Notes under the pieces: generated by a model
The model's input: the letters and a program-made list of their open reading frames with translations, nothing else
The model's database searches: none
Told to the model about the DNA's origin: nothing
Shown: positions 47,392 to 57,538 of the stretch, in pieces
Layout: every line of letters starts with the position of its first letter
Position numbering within the stretch: the first letter of the stretch is position 1
NCBI GenBank assembly: GCA_007644065.1
Contig: VJWN01000003.1
Coordinates: 682,001-746,000, forward strand
Direction: 5' to 3'
Length of the DNA: 64,000 nucleotides
From: Margaritispora aquatica
Taxonomy: Eukaryota; Ascomycota; Leotiomycetes; Helotiales; Discinellaceae
Position numbers and translations under genes: made by a program

Positions 47392-48056
47392 ATATGAAGA
47401 GATGGAGCAAGGCGTTCAAAAGAGAGAAGTGTTGCGGGATTTAATGCTGTCTATGCACGTCGAGATGATAAGGAAGGATTGAATGAATTGAGGACAAGAA
47501 AAAACGTAATCATACTTTATATGGGTGGAGTTGGAAAGAAGTTAAAGCGATATGTCGGATATCTAGATGGATCGACTCTTTCGGCGTTGTTTTTGTGCTG
47601 TATCGATGTCCTGTCGAATGCTTGACAGCTGGGCTTTGACTAATGTCGAGAGCTAGTGTGTATGAAGTTATGTACTATACCTGTTGTCTATCAGTTATGG
47701 TTTGGATAATGATGATAAGAAGGACTTCCCTTGCAGCGATATTATGTAGCACTAGGAGCTTGCTCGAATTTTATGTTCATGATTGCAGGGTGCTTGTTAT
47801 TCAGTTCGAGGTGAGACTTTGTGTGGTATTCTCTAGGGTTTTACTTGTCTATATTTCTTTTTGTACTAACCAAACTCTGTCGAGATGCTCTATGAACAAA
47901 TGCTAATTAAGGTAAAATAAAAGACGTGCATATAGTAGATTCAGCTACGCAGTCATACAGCTTGCCATATAAACCACCATACAAATTCTTGCCTACCATG
48001 GCTCTCAATCCCGAGGCGAAATCCCACTTTATCGCTTCATCACCAATAGCTCAGAA
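47392..48056. other. Convergent 3' regions of Tao3/PAG1 and the RTA1-like gene
   Basis: 665 nt; no supported coding frame or repeat. Confidence 0.5.
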
Positions 48057-49016
48057 TCAAACAGCATTATCCGACTCACTACTCCTCTTGCTTGCCTCTT
48101 CAGAAGCAGCCCCTTTCTCCTCCCTCTCTACCCTCCTCTCCTTCTCCACCTCGGCCCTCTTCAGCAACTTCCCAGGATTCCAAACATTCAGAACCAATAC
48201 CGCCAAAACCATCAACGCCCCATCGAGCGCAATCAAGTACCCCTCCGTCATATTCAGCTTCCCCTCCCATCCCTGCAGCAACTCCACGCTCCTGTACACG
48301 CCCCGGGCAATCATGCACGCCACAGCCAGCACCACCGCTCCAGCGAGGCCTCGCAGCGGCTCACTCGCTCTGATGGGCGCGAAGCCGCGCACGAACACGA
48401 TGCCCATGAGTGCGGCGTATGTGAGTGTTGCAGAGAGCTGGAATAGGATCCCGGCGGCCATGGTGTAGGTCCCTGCGAGCCCGGAGCCGAGTGAGGCGTT
48501 GGGCGCCGCGGATGCGATGCCCCCGCCTACGGCTTGTAGGATTAGTGAGATGAGGTCCACGATGAGGCACGTCCAGAGACACGGCTTCGCGGGGAAAGGG
48601 CATGTTTTGGAGCCGAGGATGGGGATCGTTTTGAAGAGGATGATGTAGATTCCTGCCATGGTGAATGCGGGTGCTGGGGTAGGCGTTAGTCTCTCTTGGT
48701 GTTGAGTAGAGAAGGGAGGAGGGGACGTACAGAAAATGAGGATGGAAATCTGCATTATGAATAAGTCTTCGGAATAGACGCATTGCGAAGCTGCCGTTCT
48801 GGCTATCCAGCCTAGACATTCTGCTCCGGCGCCGATGACGAAGAGGCCTTGCCAGAGGGTTTTATACCGAATTGCCTGGATGAGATGCGTGCTTGCTGAG
48901 AGGAAGTAGAGGGTGACGAAGATGATTCCTGCTGCTAAGGAGGGTCGGTAACCGTATGCGGATGGATATTGTGGAGAGTAGGCCTGGCAGGCTGGTGGTG
49001 AAGGGCGGGAGGACAT
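48057..49016 (-). CDS. RTA1-like seven-helix membrane protein
   Basis: Two exons, complement(join(48057..48673, 48731..49016)), 300 aa; the 57-nt intron (donor GTACGT, branch CTAAC, acceptor CCCCAG) joins ISILIF to SPAFTMAGIYIILFK, the most conserved RTA1 segment (consensus aP..faA.iY...). Other helices: AAGIIFVTLYFLSAS, GLFVIGAGAECLGWIAR, LWTCLIVDLISLILQAVGGG, GILFQLSATLTYAALM, GLAGAVVLAVACMIARGVYR, EGYLIALDGALMVLAVLV. RVYR.VE and DG are family landmarks. The fungal-only RTA1/RSB1 family is linked to resistance to 7-aminocholesterol and to sphingoid-base export. The tail is Glu/Lys/Ser-rich and cytoplasmic. GC content is clearly higher than in its flanks. Confidence 0.9.
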   Translation of the reverse strand: MSSRPSPPACQAYSPQYPSAYGYRPSLAAGIIFVTLYFLSASTHLIQAIRYKTLWQGLFVIGAGAECLGWIARTAASQCVYSEDLFIMQISILIFCTSPPPFSTQHQERLTPTPAPAFTMAGIYIILFKTIPILGSKTCPFPAKPCLWTCLIVDLISLILQAVGGGIASAAPNASLGSGLAGTYTMAAGILFQLSATLTYAALMGIVFVRGFAPIRASEPLRGLAGAVVLAVACMIARGVYRSVELLQGWEGKLNMTEGYLIALDGALMVLAVLVLNVWNPGKLLKRAEVEKERRVEREEKGAASEEASKRSSESDNAV

Positions 49017-50050
49017 CGTGGTTGATGTAGGAGATTGGTGTGAAGATATAGGAGTGAAATGAAATTGAATATTGGGATGTGAGTGAATAGATGCCTGAGA
49101 TTGATGAAGTATGTCCTAGATAGAGAGAGACATTTTGCGGCTTATATCTTCAACTGACATAGATATGCAAACATCAAAAATACAAAGAAACATCAGCGCG
49201 TCATCACCAAGTCTCCATCGCATTCGCATATCAAGCAGAGCCTCTGATCAGAACAACACTTGCTGAGCCGCAACTCGACATAGTGCATCCCCATTCCAAC
49301 ATCACAGGCGCGATGCGATATTCGATTATCAGATCTACAGTCATATGGTTCTAGAAGTTATGTTAGAGTTTCGCATTCGCTTGCTATGCCAATATGATGG
49401 GTGAGAAGTTATGTCATCACTTCTAGTGTCAGCATGGCAACTCAGGCTAAGGAGTAGTTCCCGCTTGGGTGTCGATCACGCATTCGCTTGATGGAGGGCT
49501 TGGCTTTACTGACTTTAGAGACAGCAGCTCGTGGATGGAGCTGGGTGGGATTTGATTTCAAGAGCTGCTAGTGAAGTTGCTAGGTTACTGAAGGTGTCCG
49601 AAAGTCCTGCGTCCATATCATAGTTTCTTCATGAGGTCAAAGGTATTGGAACAGATAGTGCGACGGAGCTTCATTACACAATCTTACCAATCTGCTTTCC
49701 AAGACCCCCAAAAACGACGTAAGTATTAATCCGATCATAATCATTTCACTGCTGCAAGAATAGAAAAATCTGATATTTGATATAATTTAGTTTTGCAAAA
49801 CCGGAACTGTGAATGTGTTGGTGTATCCACTCGACAGCAAAGTTATATCGCAAGACAAGACAGAGAGCGCTACAGCTTCTGCCGTTAAGTTTTGTTCCCC
49901 TGCATTTACTCAAACATTTCCTTATTCTTCACGTACTTCAACGGCCTCAGCTTCTCAGTTGAGCAGGAAATTGACACAGCCGAGGGCGGTGGGCAAAACC
50001 AAGACGAAATAAAGCTCGACAGAAAGCATGCAGACAGGAAACAATAGTGC
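49017..50050. other. Intergenic region upstream of the RTA1-like gene
   Basis: About 1 kb. Small plus-strand frames (for example 49809-50012) show no domain and are not called. Confidence 0.4.
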
Positions 50051-50229
50051 AGACGATTATCTCATTGCTTTTCTTCGGTATGGTAGGTCTTTGACAATCG
50101 ACCAAGAGTTCTCGATACAATCCGTCAGCAAACTTGTTTTTTGTGCAAAGCTTGTTCTAAATCTAAAGCATCCCCCTTCCTCTAGAAAGGAAGTAGGGAC
50201 TAGGAAACACTTAGAGCTGATAATCACTA

Positions 50230-51152
50230 TAAGCAATCCCAACCACGGGCCGCTTAATGAGTGCTCGAATCAACTAGAAAAATATCCCACCCCACAAGAA
50301 AAAGCTCAGTGGGAACTCTATCAAAAGAGCAAGGATTAAATACAGCATCGGAGCCAGACAGGACTGCAAAGTCAAACGTTGCCACAAAACTTCCGGCATA
50401 TAAAAGACGAGCAATAACAACTGCACCTAGGACGGCGAGTTCAGTTAGAAGAGCAAGCACGATTAGGCTTACTACTTCTTGCCAATACGTCAGATCAAGA
50501 ATGAGCACTGTAATTTTAGATGATACCCTTTATAGGCTCAGAAGAATTGACTCATTATTTGGCGACCGAAGCTCCTCCACTTCAGCCATCATCGTTGTCA
50601 CAAAAAAACCAAGATTCGACACGATACTGATCTTCACCACAGCACCAATTCTCAATAAAGAGCCAATACCTACCTGCCAGCTTTCTTCATAGAAACTACC
50701 AACGCGATAACCAAGGAGAAACGTCCCCAAATGATGGATATTTTGGAGATGATGGAGTTGAATACGATTTGGATCCAGAGAGTGGAGCTGCTGTTGCTGC
50801 TGTCGCGAGATAGAGCCCTCTGGATTCTCCGAAACCAGAACTCAATTGAGATGTCTCCGATGTCTAGGAATCTACCTACTGTTTCCCTTGCAGTTCTCGT
50901 TGTGAGGCAGGTGATTGAGGTGTACATGAGTTGCTCGCTTAGGTCACTGCCCAACACTTGATTTGTTTTATTGCATTCCTAGGATAGACTAATATGGTCC
51001 TGTGTAAAATTTCGACGCAGTCGTCTCTGTTGCCGAGATTTGTTTTTGACCCTTGAACTATGATAATCAAGAGAACTGCTAATGTCAAATTGTCTGTTCG
51101 GTGTAGGTCAGAGTAGCGGTAGTTACCTATGACAAAGCTCTTTGGGCTCAAT
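50230..51152 (-). pseudogene. Unresolved membrane-protein locus, multi-exon or decayed
   Basis: Consecutive minus-strand stretches look like exons of one protein, but I could not join them reliably. Part 1 (about 51152-50955) has VQGSKTNLGNRDDCVEILHR. Part 2 (about 50957-50690) has LGSDLSEQLMYTSITCLTTR, RFLDIGDISIEFWFRRIQR and a helix ISKISIIWGRFSLVIALVV. Part 3 (about 50690-50550) has VGIGSLLRIGAVVKISIVSN. Part 4 (from about 50510) has TYWQEVVSLIVLALLTELAV, then GAVVIARLLYAGSFVATFDF and SGSDAVFNPC. Acceptor-like signals (CCTAG before part 2, ATTACAG before part 4) and a donor after part 3 are visible. Several hydrophobic helices point to an integral membrane protein. I do not recognise the family. 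It may be intact with short introns, or a relic. Confidence 0.35.
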
Positions 51153-51634
51153 TGCATCACGCTTCAAGATTGCGTCTTGAACACGCAATTACACAGCCAA
51201 GTCATGCATAATTGAGAGAAGGGTCATATGCACACATCGCACATGGAACAATCGGTGTCCACGTACTTATTCATGATCCTACACATCCCATATCACATCC
51301 ACGGTCTGGACAAAAATCTCTCAGAACCTCACGATTATTTGTGCTTGTGTCCCACGCAACCCATGCCACCCCACTCGCTGACGAACAACGATTGCACTAC
51401 TACCTATGCTATTTGAAACTTTCTTTCATCCATCTCACCTCATCCCACGATCACCAACCACCGGACCCCCAAAGCTACCAACCAACCCAATTGCCCAAAG
51501 TTAAGTCTGACTCAAGCAAGCCCCCCATCATCCCGCAACCATGAAATCCTCCATACCTGACTCAACCCGTTCGTTTGTTCGTTCGTACCTGCATTCGACA
51601 CCCGACCTCCCGCATCGAGTGTTCCCCCCGCCTG

Positions 51635-51658
51635 CGTGGGCGTGGGCGTGGGCGTGGG
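51635..51658. repeat. Hexanucleotide repeat (CGTGGG)4
   Basis: Four perfect head-to-tail copies, directly readable. Non-coding context. Confidence 0.85.
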
Positions 51659-52412
51659 TTACATACATACTTACTTTCCGTGCCTACCGTCCATAAATAC
51701 ATCCAGTCTGTGGGGTACCTGATGTAGGTAGTTGGTATGCACATGAAGCGTGGGGAAACCTGGTCGCCACATGGCATTTCAGTGATCGATTTCTCATTCG
51801 CCATTTTCCAAACTTTAGGTTTGACAGTAGTTTCTCTCATCACGATGCCATGTTCTTTCGGCTTCTGAGGCATTTTCCCCCCCTCTCGCGATTCAGGCTC
51901 CGTGTCGAATAGAGATGCATAAGTTATGTATGCATGTGTATGTACGTAGATATACGTACCTAATTAGGTAGAAATATGGCTGTGGAAAGGCTCGCTAAGC
52001 AATAGGGGAACGGCTATTGCTGGAGTGGATACAGTACTCCATATCCCTACGGCGCTTTCTCCACACTTTCTTTCACCACTTTACCGGAGGCAAACGAAAG
52101 CTCCACCTATCTATCTACCTTTGTCCATTGTCCTCCGCAACGAAAAACTCCGCAGATAGCGAACTTCCTCCGAGCACAACAGTTTCGGGGGTAGGTGTCC
52201 CACTTTTGCTTGGAAAAGAACAGCATAGTATTGGGTTTGTCGGACTCCCCTGAAACGAAACCATGTCGTCGTCGCATTATGTACCCATTACAGTATTGTG
52301 GGTGAGGTGAGGTTAGGTTTGCTTGCCCCGCACCGCAACGGGAAGTGACTGCAACTGCACGCACTCCGTTCATATGATTGCGATAAGTTTGATAACCACC
52401 ACCACCACCCTG

Positions 52413-52436
52413 GAGACCGAGACCGAGACCGAGACC
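52413..52436. repeat. Hexanucleotide repeat (GAGACC)4
   Basis: Four perfect copies, directly after a run of ACC triplets (52396-52409). Non-coding context. Confidence 0.85.
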
Positions 52437-52814
52437 ATGAATGAGGAGTGGAAGCGCGCAAATAAGAGACAGACGGGACCGAACTCCGTTACATTGTGGC
52501 ATTGTCAAATTCTGCACATTTGGAGTTTTGCAAGCGTAGCATTCTTCTGTGCTTCTGGTAATATCTCACCAGCTACTACCCTATCTAGCCTGAAATTGAG
52601 GAGAGATATGATAATCCCACTGCGCACTTCTAATATCAAGGTGACAAAAAAAAAAAAGGAAATCTAATCTAATTAGATAGAATCTTTCATCTATGCATTC
52701 CGCACGTCTATGGCGCATATCGTAGTAAACGCAAAATGCCATGCCCACATTCCACATCCTATCATTCAAGATCCGTCATAAAGCAAAATGTGAACGCCGT
52801 CCCATCCATATTAC

Positions 52815-54421
52815 TCACTGCAATTCTCTCACAACTTTGTCGACCGCCTTCGCAAAGTAATCGATATTATGTGTGTTTAGTCCTGCCATACTAATGCGAC
52901 CGTTCTTAGTCATATAAACATGCGAAGTGCTGCGCAGCTCAAGGACGTGCTTTTCTGACAGACCGGTAAATGAAAACATGCCGATTTGATCGGTGATGTG
53001 ATTCCAAGTACCCGGCGTGCCCATGTCCTCAAGCTTGCTCCGTAACGCCTTTCGCATATCGATAATCCTGCCGGACATCGTTCTCAGGTTTTCTTCCCAT
53101 TCTAGGAACAGCGTCTCATCATTCAAGATCAAACTTGCGATCTTTGCACCGTATGCAGGCGGGTTGGAAATTTCGGAACGTTGCAGAATGGCTAATTGCG
53201 AGGAGATTCTGCCGATAGTCTTTGACGCATCTGTACCCGGTCCAGTCACAAAGTGGAAGCACCCTGCACGCTCACCGTAGAGCCCAAAGTTCTTAGCGAA
53301 GGATTGGGCAATGCACAACTCGAAGCCTTGCTCAACGAAATAGCGAACGGCCCATGCATCCTTTGCGAGATCGCCCGACGCAAATCCCTGGTATGCGCAA
53401 TCAAAGAATGGGAAGTGAGACTTTTGTTTTAGAAGAACCGCCAACTCTTTCCATTGTTCCCGGGTTGGGTCAACACCGGTAGGGTTATGTGCGCATGCGT
53501 GAAGAAGAATGATGCTGTGGTCTGGGGCATCAGCGATAGCCTTCTTCATGCCATCAAAATCAAGACCCTTCGTAGCTTTCGAGAAGTATGGGTAGGTAGC
53601 AATTGGCAGATGCACGTTCTGGAAAATTTGGTTGTGGTTGGCCCAGGTTGGGTTACTGAAGTACACGGTTGGCTTTCCTGGATAAAACTTGGCGAGGAAC
53701 GAAGCACCAAGATGCAACGATCCTGTACCAGAAACAGCTTGAATAGAACATGAGCGCTTCTCCGTAATGGCCGGGGAATCGGCTCCCAATATCAGCTTTG
53801 CAGCGGCAGATGTGAAGGTTGCGAGACCGGCGATAGGAAGATATTCGTGATTTAACGCGGGGTCATTGCGCAAGATATCATCGGCCTGGGGAAGAAGTGT
53901 TAGTCACAATTCTGAGGTAGCAGGAATCTTGATGCAATTACCTTCTTAACAACTGGCAGAACCCAAGGCTTTCCATCATTATCTCTGCTGTAAGACACGC
54001 AAGTCAGTAAATATATGGAAGGTGGTTTGGATATGCAATTGGAATTCGTTTGCATTGTCTCTTTGAGCACCAACAATTGAGTGAAACTTGGATTTTGAAC
54101 AACAACCAAACAACAATATGAATTGACATACTATGCTCCAACTCCAAGATCTACCTTGAGATCAAATGTGTCCGCTCGATAAGCTGCCATCAATCCAAAC
54201 AATGGATCTTCTGCAGCTTGGGGCACGACATCGGCCGGGAAGCTGGTGGATGCGAATTGTAACATGTGGCCGGTAATGCTTTGCAATCGAAGTTGTGGTG
54301 AGGAAGAATTGTTGGAAGTTGATTTGTGGGATGTAGATGTAGATGTAGAATTGTTTGAAGTAGAATAATATGAAGTGGTGGAGTTGATGGTGTTATTTGT
54401 AGAAGAAGTCGGATGAGGCAT
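52815..54421 (-). CDS. Aspartate aminotransferase (class I aminotransferase)
   Basis: Three exons, complement(join(52815..53885, 53942..53987, 54132..54421)), 468 aa. The conserved body starts at MLQFASTSFPADVVPQAAED, residue 53, and runs through VDLGVGAYRDNDGKPWVLP, SGTGSLHLGASFL, SNPTWANHNQIF, CAHNPTGVDPT and DCAYQGFASG. The PLP Schiff-base Lys is about 310 in SFAKNFGLYGERAG, and RISMAGLN carries the carboxylate-binding Arg. It interconverts aspartate plus 2-oxoglutarate with oxaloacetate plus glutamate. Ahead of the body is a 52-residue leader almost wholly of Ser, Thr and Asn, unlike a mitochondrial presequence since it has few Arg; translation from Met53 (54265) would remove it and give the cytosolic form (416 aa). 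The short middle exon is 46 nt. Confidence 0.92.
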
Positions 54422-55503
54422 GACTAAATCGACCTGTCGAGGCTGACCCTGACCCGCGCTGATGACCTGGTGCCAGTCCGCAGAGTGCAGAGTCCACTAG
54501 AGTGCACTGTGCAATGCCAGTAAGGGAACGGTAAATGGTCTCAATGTCGCCCTTGGCTGAGGGACTTTCGCGACAACGGAGGGAAACCGAAAGCCCACCA
54601 CCCCAATAATAATGTCCCACCAAACAGGATCAAAGAGAGACAAACGGGAACTTGGCCTGGTTCAGAAAATCCGGGGGTGGTGCTGCAGCTGCAAGCAAGA
54701 ACTGTAAGTCGTCACAGTAGCAGTCGTACCATTTGATAAAACAACTCTCAATAGGTAAGGTAGTAACCAAACAACTGGAACGGGCAAAAGGAAAATAGAG
54801 GAATAAACATGGACACGCGGGACTTTCAGTGCTCTTTTTATGTTTTGCAATGGGTAATGGACTCCACTAAAACCACATCAGAAGCTTGGAAGTTCCCCGA
54901 ATCCGTTGCTTTGATCTCGCATCTTGCCTCGGTTGAGATACCTTCCTTAGTACCTTAGGGAAGAGAAGGAGGGATACACTAATGGACTGTAAGGCAATGA
55001 GGATCGCCCTGCTGGCTTTCTGGGGTAAAATGAATGCCCCAGACGGACCCAGGCGGGAAGCATCGGAGTCAGCCAAAGGTTCTAGGCCATATAAACTGCT
55101 TGAAGTATGGCCCTAACGTAATAATAATAGAGCATGTGCCATCAGCATCGGGCATTGCTGAGGCGAGAATTAAATTTATCTCGGTTATCACGAGGAAAGG
55201 TGACTGGTGAGTGACTGGGTGGCTTACAACTTTTTGTCTTGTGCCTGCATGATTTTCTGGCTGACTCTCGGTAGTGGGCCTACTGGTTGGAATGGATTCC
55301 CCATGTCTGGAAAAGTCTGGGAAAGTTTGGAAAAGGAGGCACATGTGAAAAAGAAGCAAATATAAAATCTCCTTACAAACACGACACTTGACAGCCCACT
55401 TTAATACCTAGCTTTCCAAAACTGGATGTTTTGGAAATGACGATGCACTTTTGCAAAAGCCAAAAAGCCGTTTCAGAATACCTCTCAATTCTCTCCCAAG
55501 ACA
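54422..55503. other. Intergenic region, aminotransferase promoter and UFE1 3' side
   Basis: About 1.1 kb; no supported gene. Minus-strand frames here are short and lack family traits. Confidence 0.45.
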
Positions 55504-56629
55504 TCAGATGACTAAATCCCACAATACCAAGAATAGACTCAGACTACATGAAGCGTAGAAGACATATTTCGCTGTGCTCTTCCTTTCAGTGGCTTTCTTG
55601 AGCTCTTTGTTTCCACCCCCCACATTCTCTGTTGTCAAGAAGGAATCGGCTACTAATTGCTCGATATGTGCAGATTGGGTTGCGAGATTATTCACAAGTT
55701 CAGTCTGGAGCTCAGATATCTCAACGAGCGACTTTTCAGCTTTGCTGGTGGCTGTTAGTGATTTCTAATGCGTGGGGTCCACGTTACATACGTGATTTGA
55801 TTCAGCGTTTCTTGGTGATGCTGAACCATGTCCTGATTTTCTCTTTCAAACATCTGAATTTGCTCTTCGCTCAATTCTTCTGTTGCATCGAACTTTGGAG
55901 ACTCTGGGACCACGGCAGCTCTCCTTGGGGGTTGCGCAGCATTTTCGAGCCCACCTAGTTCTGGCATGGCTTGTAATTGATCCGGAAGCGTGCTCTTCTT
56001 CCTCAAAATCTCACGCTTAATTCTGATTGTCATCATGTCTTCTTGATCTTTGGAGCATGCTTGTAGCTTTTTCCTCAGATAATATAGAATACTTTCCCGG
56101 TGCTCACTGAGTTCACGAGCCTTGATCTCCTGTAACCTCTGCTCGCCCGACAGGTTCGGTGCTATGCCTCCAGCAGCCCATTTTCCAAGCGCTCCCAAGC
56201 CCTTCCGTGAGAATTTTGTACGTGATATGACTGAGTCTGCCTCTTGTCGAGCCTCTTCCGAGTCTGACAACACTCGTATGCTTCCACTAAGCACTCGTAA
56301 TTCTCTCTTTGCCCAAGCATCAGTTTGCTCTTTTTCAGAATCGGTCATGTACTTTGTCTTGGACGAATTGAGGCCACGTCGTGGTGCTGTCGCTGTAGAA
56401 AGATATGGTTCACGCAATTCTGAGAGTGTTTGGCGTAAATTCCTGATTAACGAATTCTATGTTTGGAATCAGCGGTCGCATTTAATAAGGCGCATATAAT
56501 TCTCACAATAGTATATGCCTCTTTTAGAAAGGTGTTTAAATCCTGCACAGAGACCGAGTATTGTTGGATAGTTGGTGGTGCTTCGTGGCCTTTCAACAGC
56601 TCATTGAGCAGCGGTGTGAGGTCCGTCAT
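55504..56629 (-). CDS. UFE1: ER t-SNARE Ufe1 / syntaxin-18 homologue
   Basis: Three exons, complement(join(55504..55744, 55792..56456, 56507..56629)), 342 aa, with matching phases. The N-terminus MTDLTPLLNELLKGHEAPP is typical of fungal Ufe1, followed by a helical regulatory domain (about 20-180). The C-terminal SNARE helix follows FDATEELSEEQIQMFERENQ and runs through LVEISELQTELVNNLATQSA. The last 20 residues (YVFYASCSLSLFLVLWDLVI) are a tail anchor. It should act at the ER membrane in fusion of Golgi-derived COPI vesicles, with Sec20, Use1 and Sec22. The glutamine of the SNARE zero layer is probably in SELQTEL. The promoter region carries a CCGACTT tandem repeat. It diverges from the MFS gene. 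Confidence 0.88.
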
Positions 56630-57538
56630 GTTGGATAAACGATTGAAGGAGGCTAAAGCAATCGGATTATTCTAGGTGCAGCTTCAAGAAGATCTGCGAG
56701 TGTTCTTGCAACTTGTCCAGGGTGTCCAAAGAAATGGCAGTTCCAGCTGTCCACTTCCACTTCAGAGTGCTGGCTGTCACGATGCTTGGCATTGAGTTGA
56801 CAGACCAAACAGGGATCCCGATATTCTTCTAAAGTCCGACCTCCGACTTCCGACTTCCGACTTTTCACACCTCTGACACCTCGACCTCTACGTCACCAGC
56901 CATTGAAGGAAGGAAGAGTCCTTCCTCTCCCATCTTGATACCAGATCAAACTCCACCAGATCATCTTTTCGCCTTCCACATCACATGCACAAGCACGTGC
57001 GCATGTCTCATCTTTCGTCGTCTTCTCCTTCTTTGATGTCAACCTGCCAAACACAAGTGAACTGGAAGCGCATAGCCAAGATATATATCTTCATTCATTA
57101 CTCAATTCCATGCCAAACCTAACGCAAATCTTCATCCGTCGCGTCAAGCTTCCGAAGCATTTCTGTTACAGTACAGGGTCGAAGCACGAGCACGGCGCAA
57201 AGGTGCCAGATTTCTTATCTAATCTCTATGGAAATCCGACCGACTTCTTCAATCACTCAAGCGGAGCGAGTTCGGGGAACGGCTCTTGTGCCGAGAGGGT
57301 CTGAAGATGTCCCCCAAAACTCCCCCATCAACCAATTGCAAGTATGGAAAACGACATCGACAAAGCTACACTAGACATTTCTGTCCCAGAAGAATGGACA
57401 TAATCAGGTGGATCATCGGATCTAGTCTAGCACGCTGTTCTCCAAATATATCGTGAGCTGTTCCCAAAGATGTAGGTTATCATTCTCTTACTGTCTTTCC
57501 TTTACTGTTCTTGCTATGCTAGTTCATTCTTCTTGGTT
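56630..57538. promoter_or_regulatory. Divergent promoter region, UFE1 and MFS transporter
   Basis: 909 nt. Contains the 7-bp repeat at 56836-56863. No gene is supported; the frame at 57110-57304 has no recognisable features. Confidence 0.45.
56836..56863. repeat. 7-bp tandem repeat, CCGACYT, four copies
   Basis: CCGAC begins at 56836, 56843, 56850 and 56857, an exact 7-bp period. The first copy reads CCGACCT, the others CCGACTT. It lies about 210 nt upstream of the UFE1 start. Confidence 0.85.

Larger units (their letters stand above)
51153..52814. other. Gene-free region with short tandem repeats, downstream of aspartate aminotransferase
   Basis: 1.6 kb with several simple repeats: CGTGGG four times (51635-51658) and GAGACC four times (52413-52436), plus CCA/ACC runs and an A tract near 52647. 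No supported gene. Confidence 0.5.
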
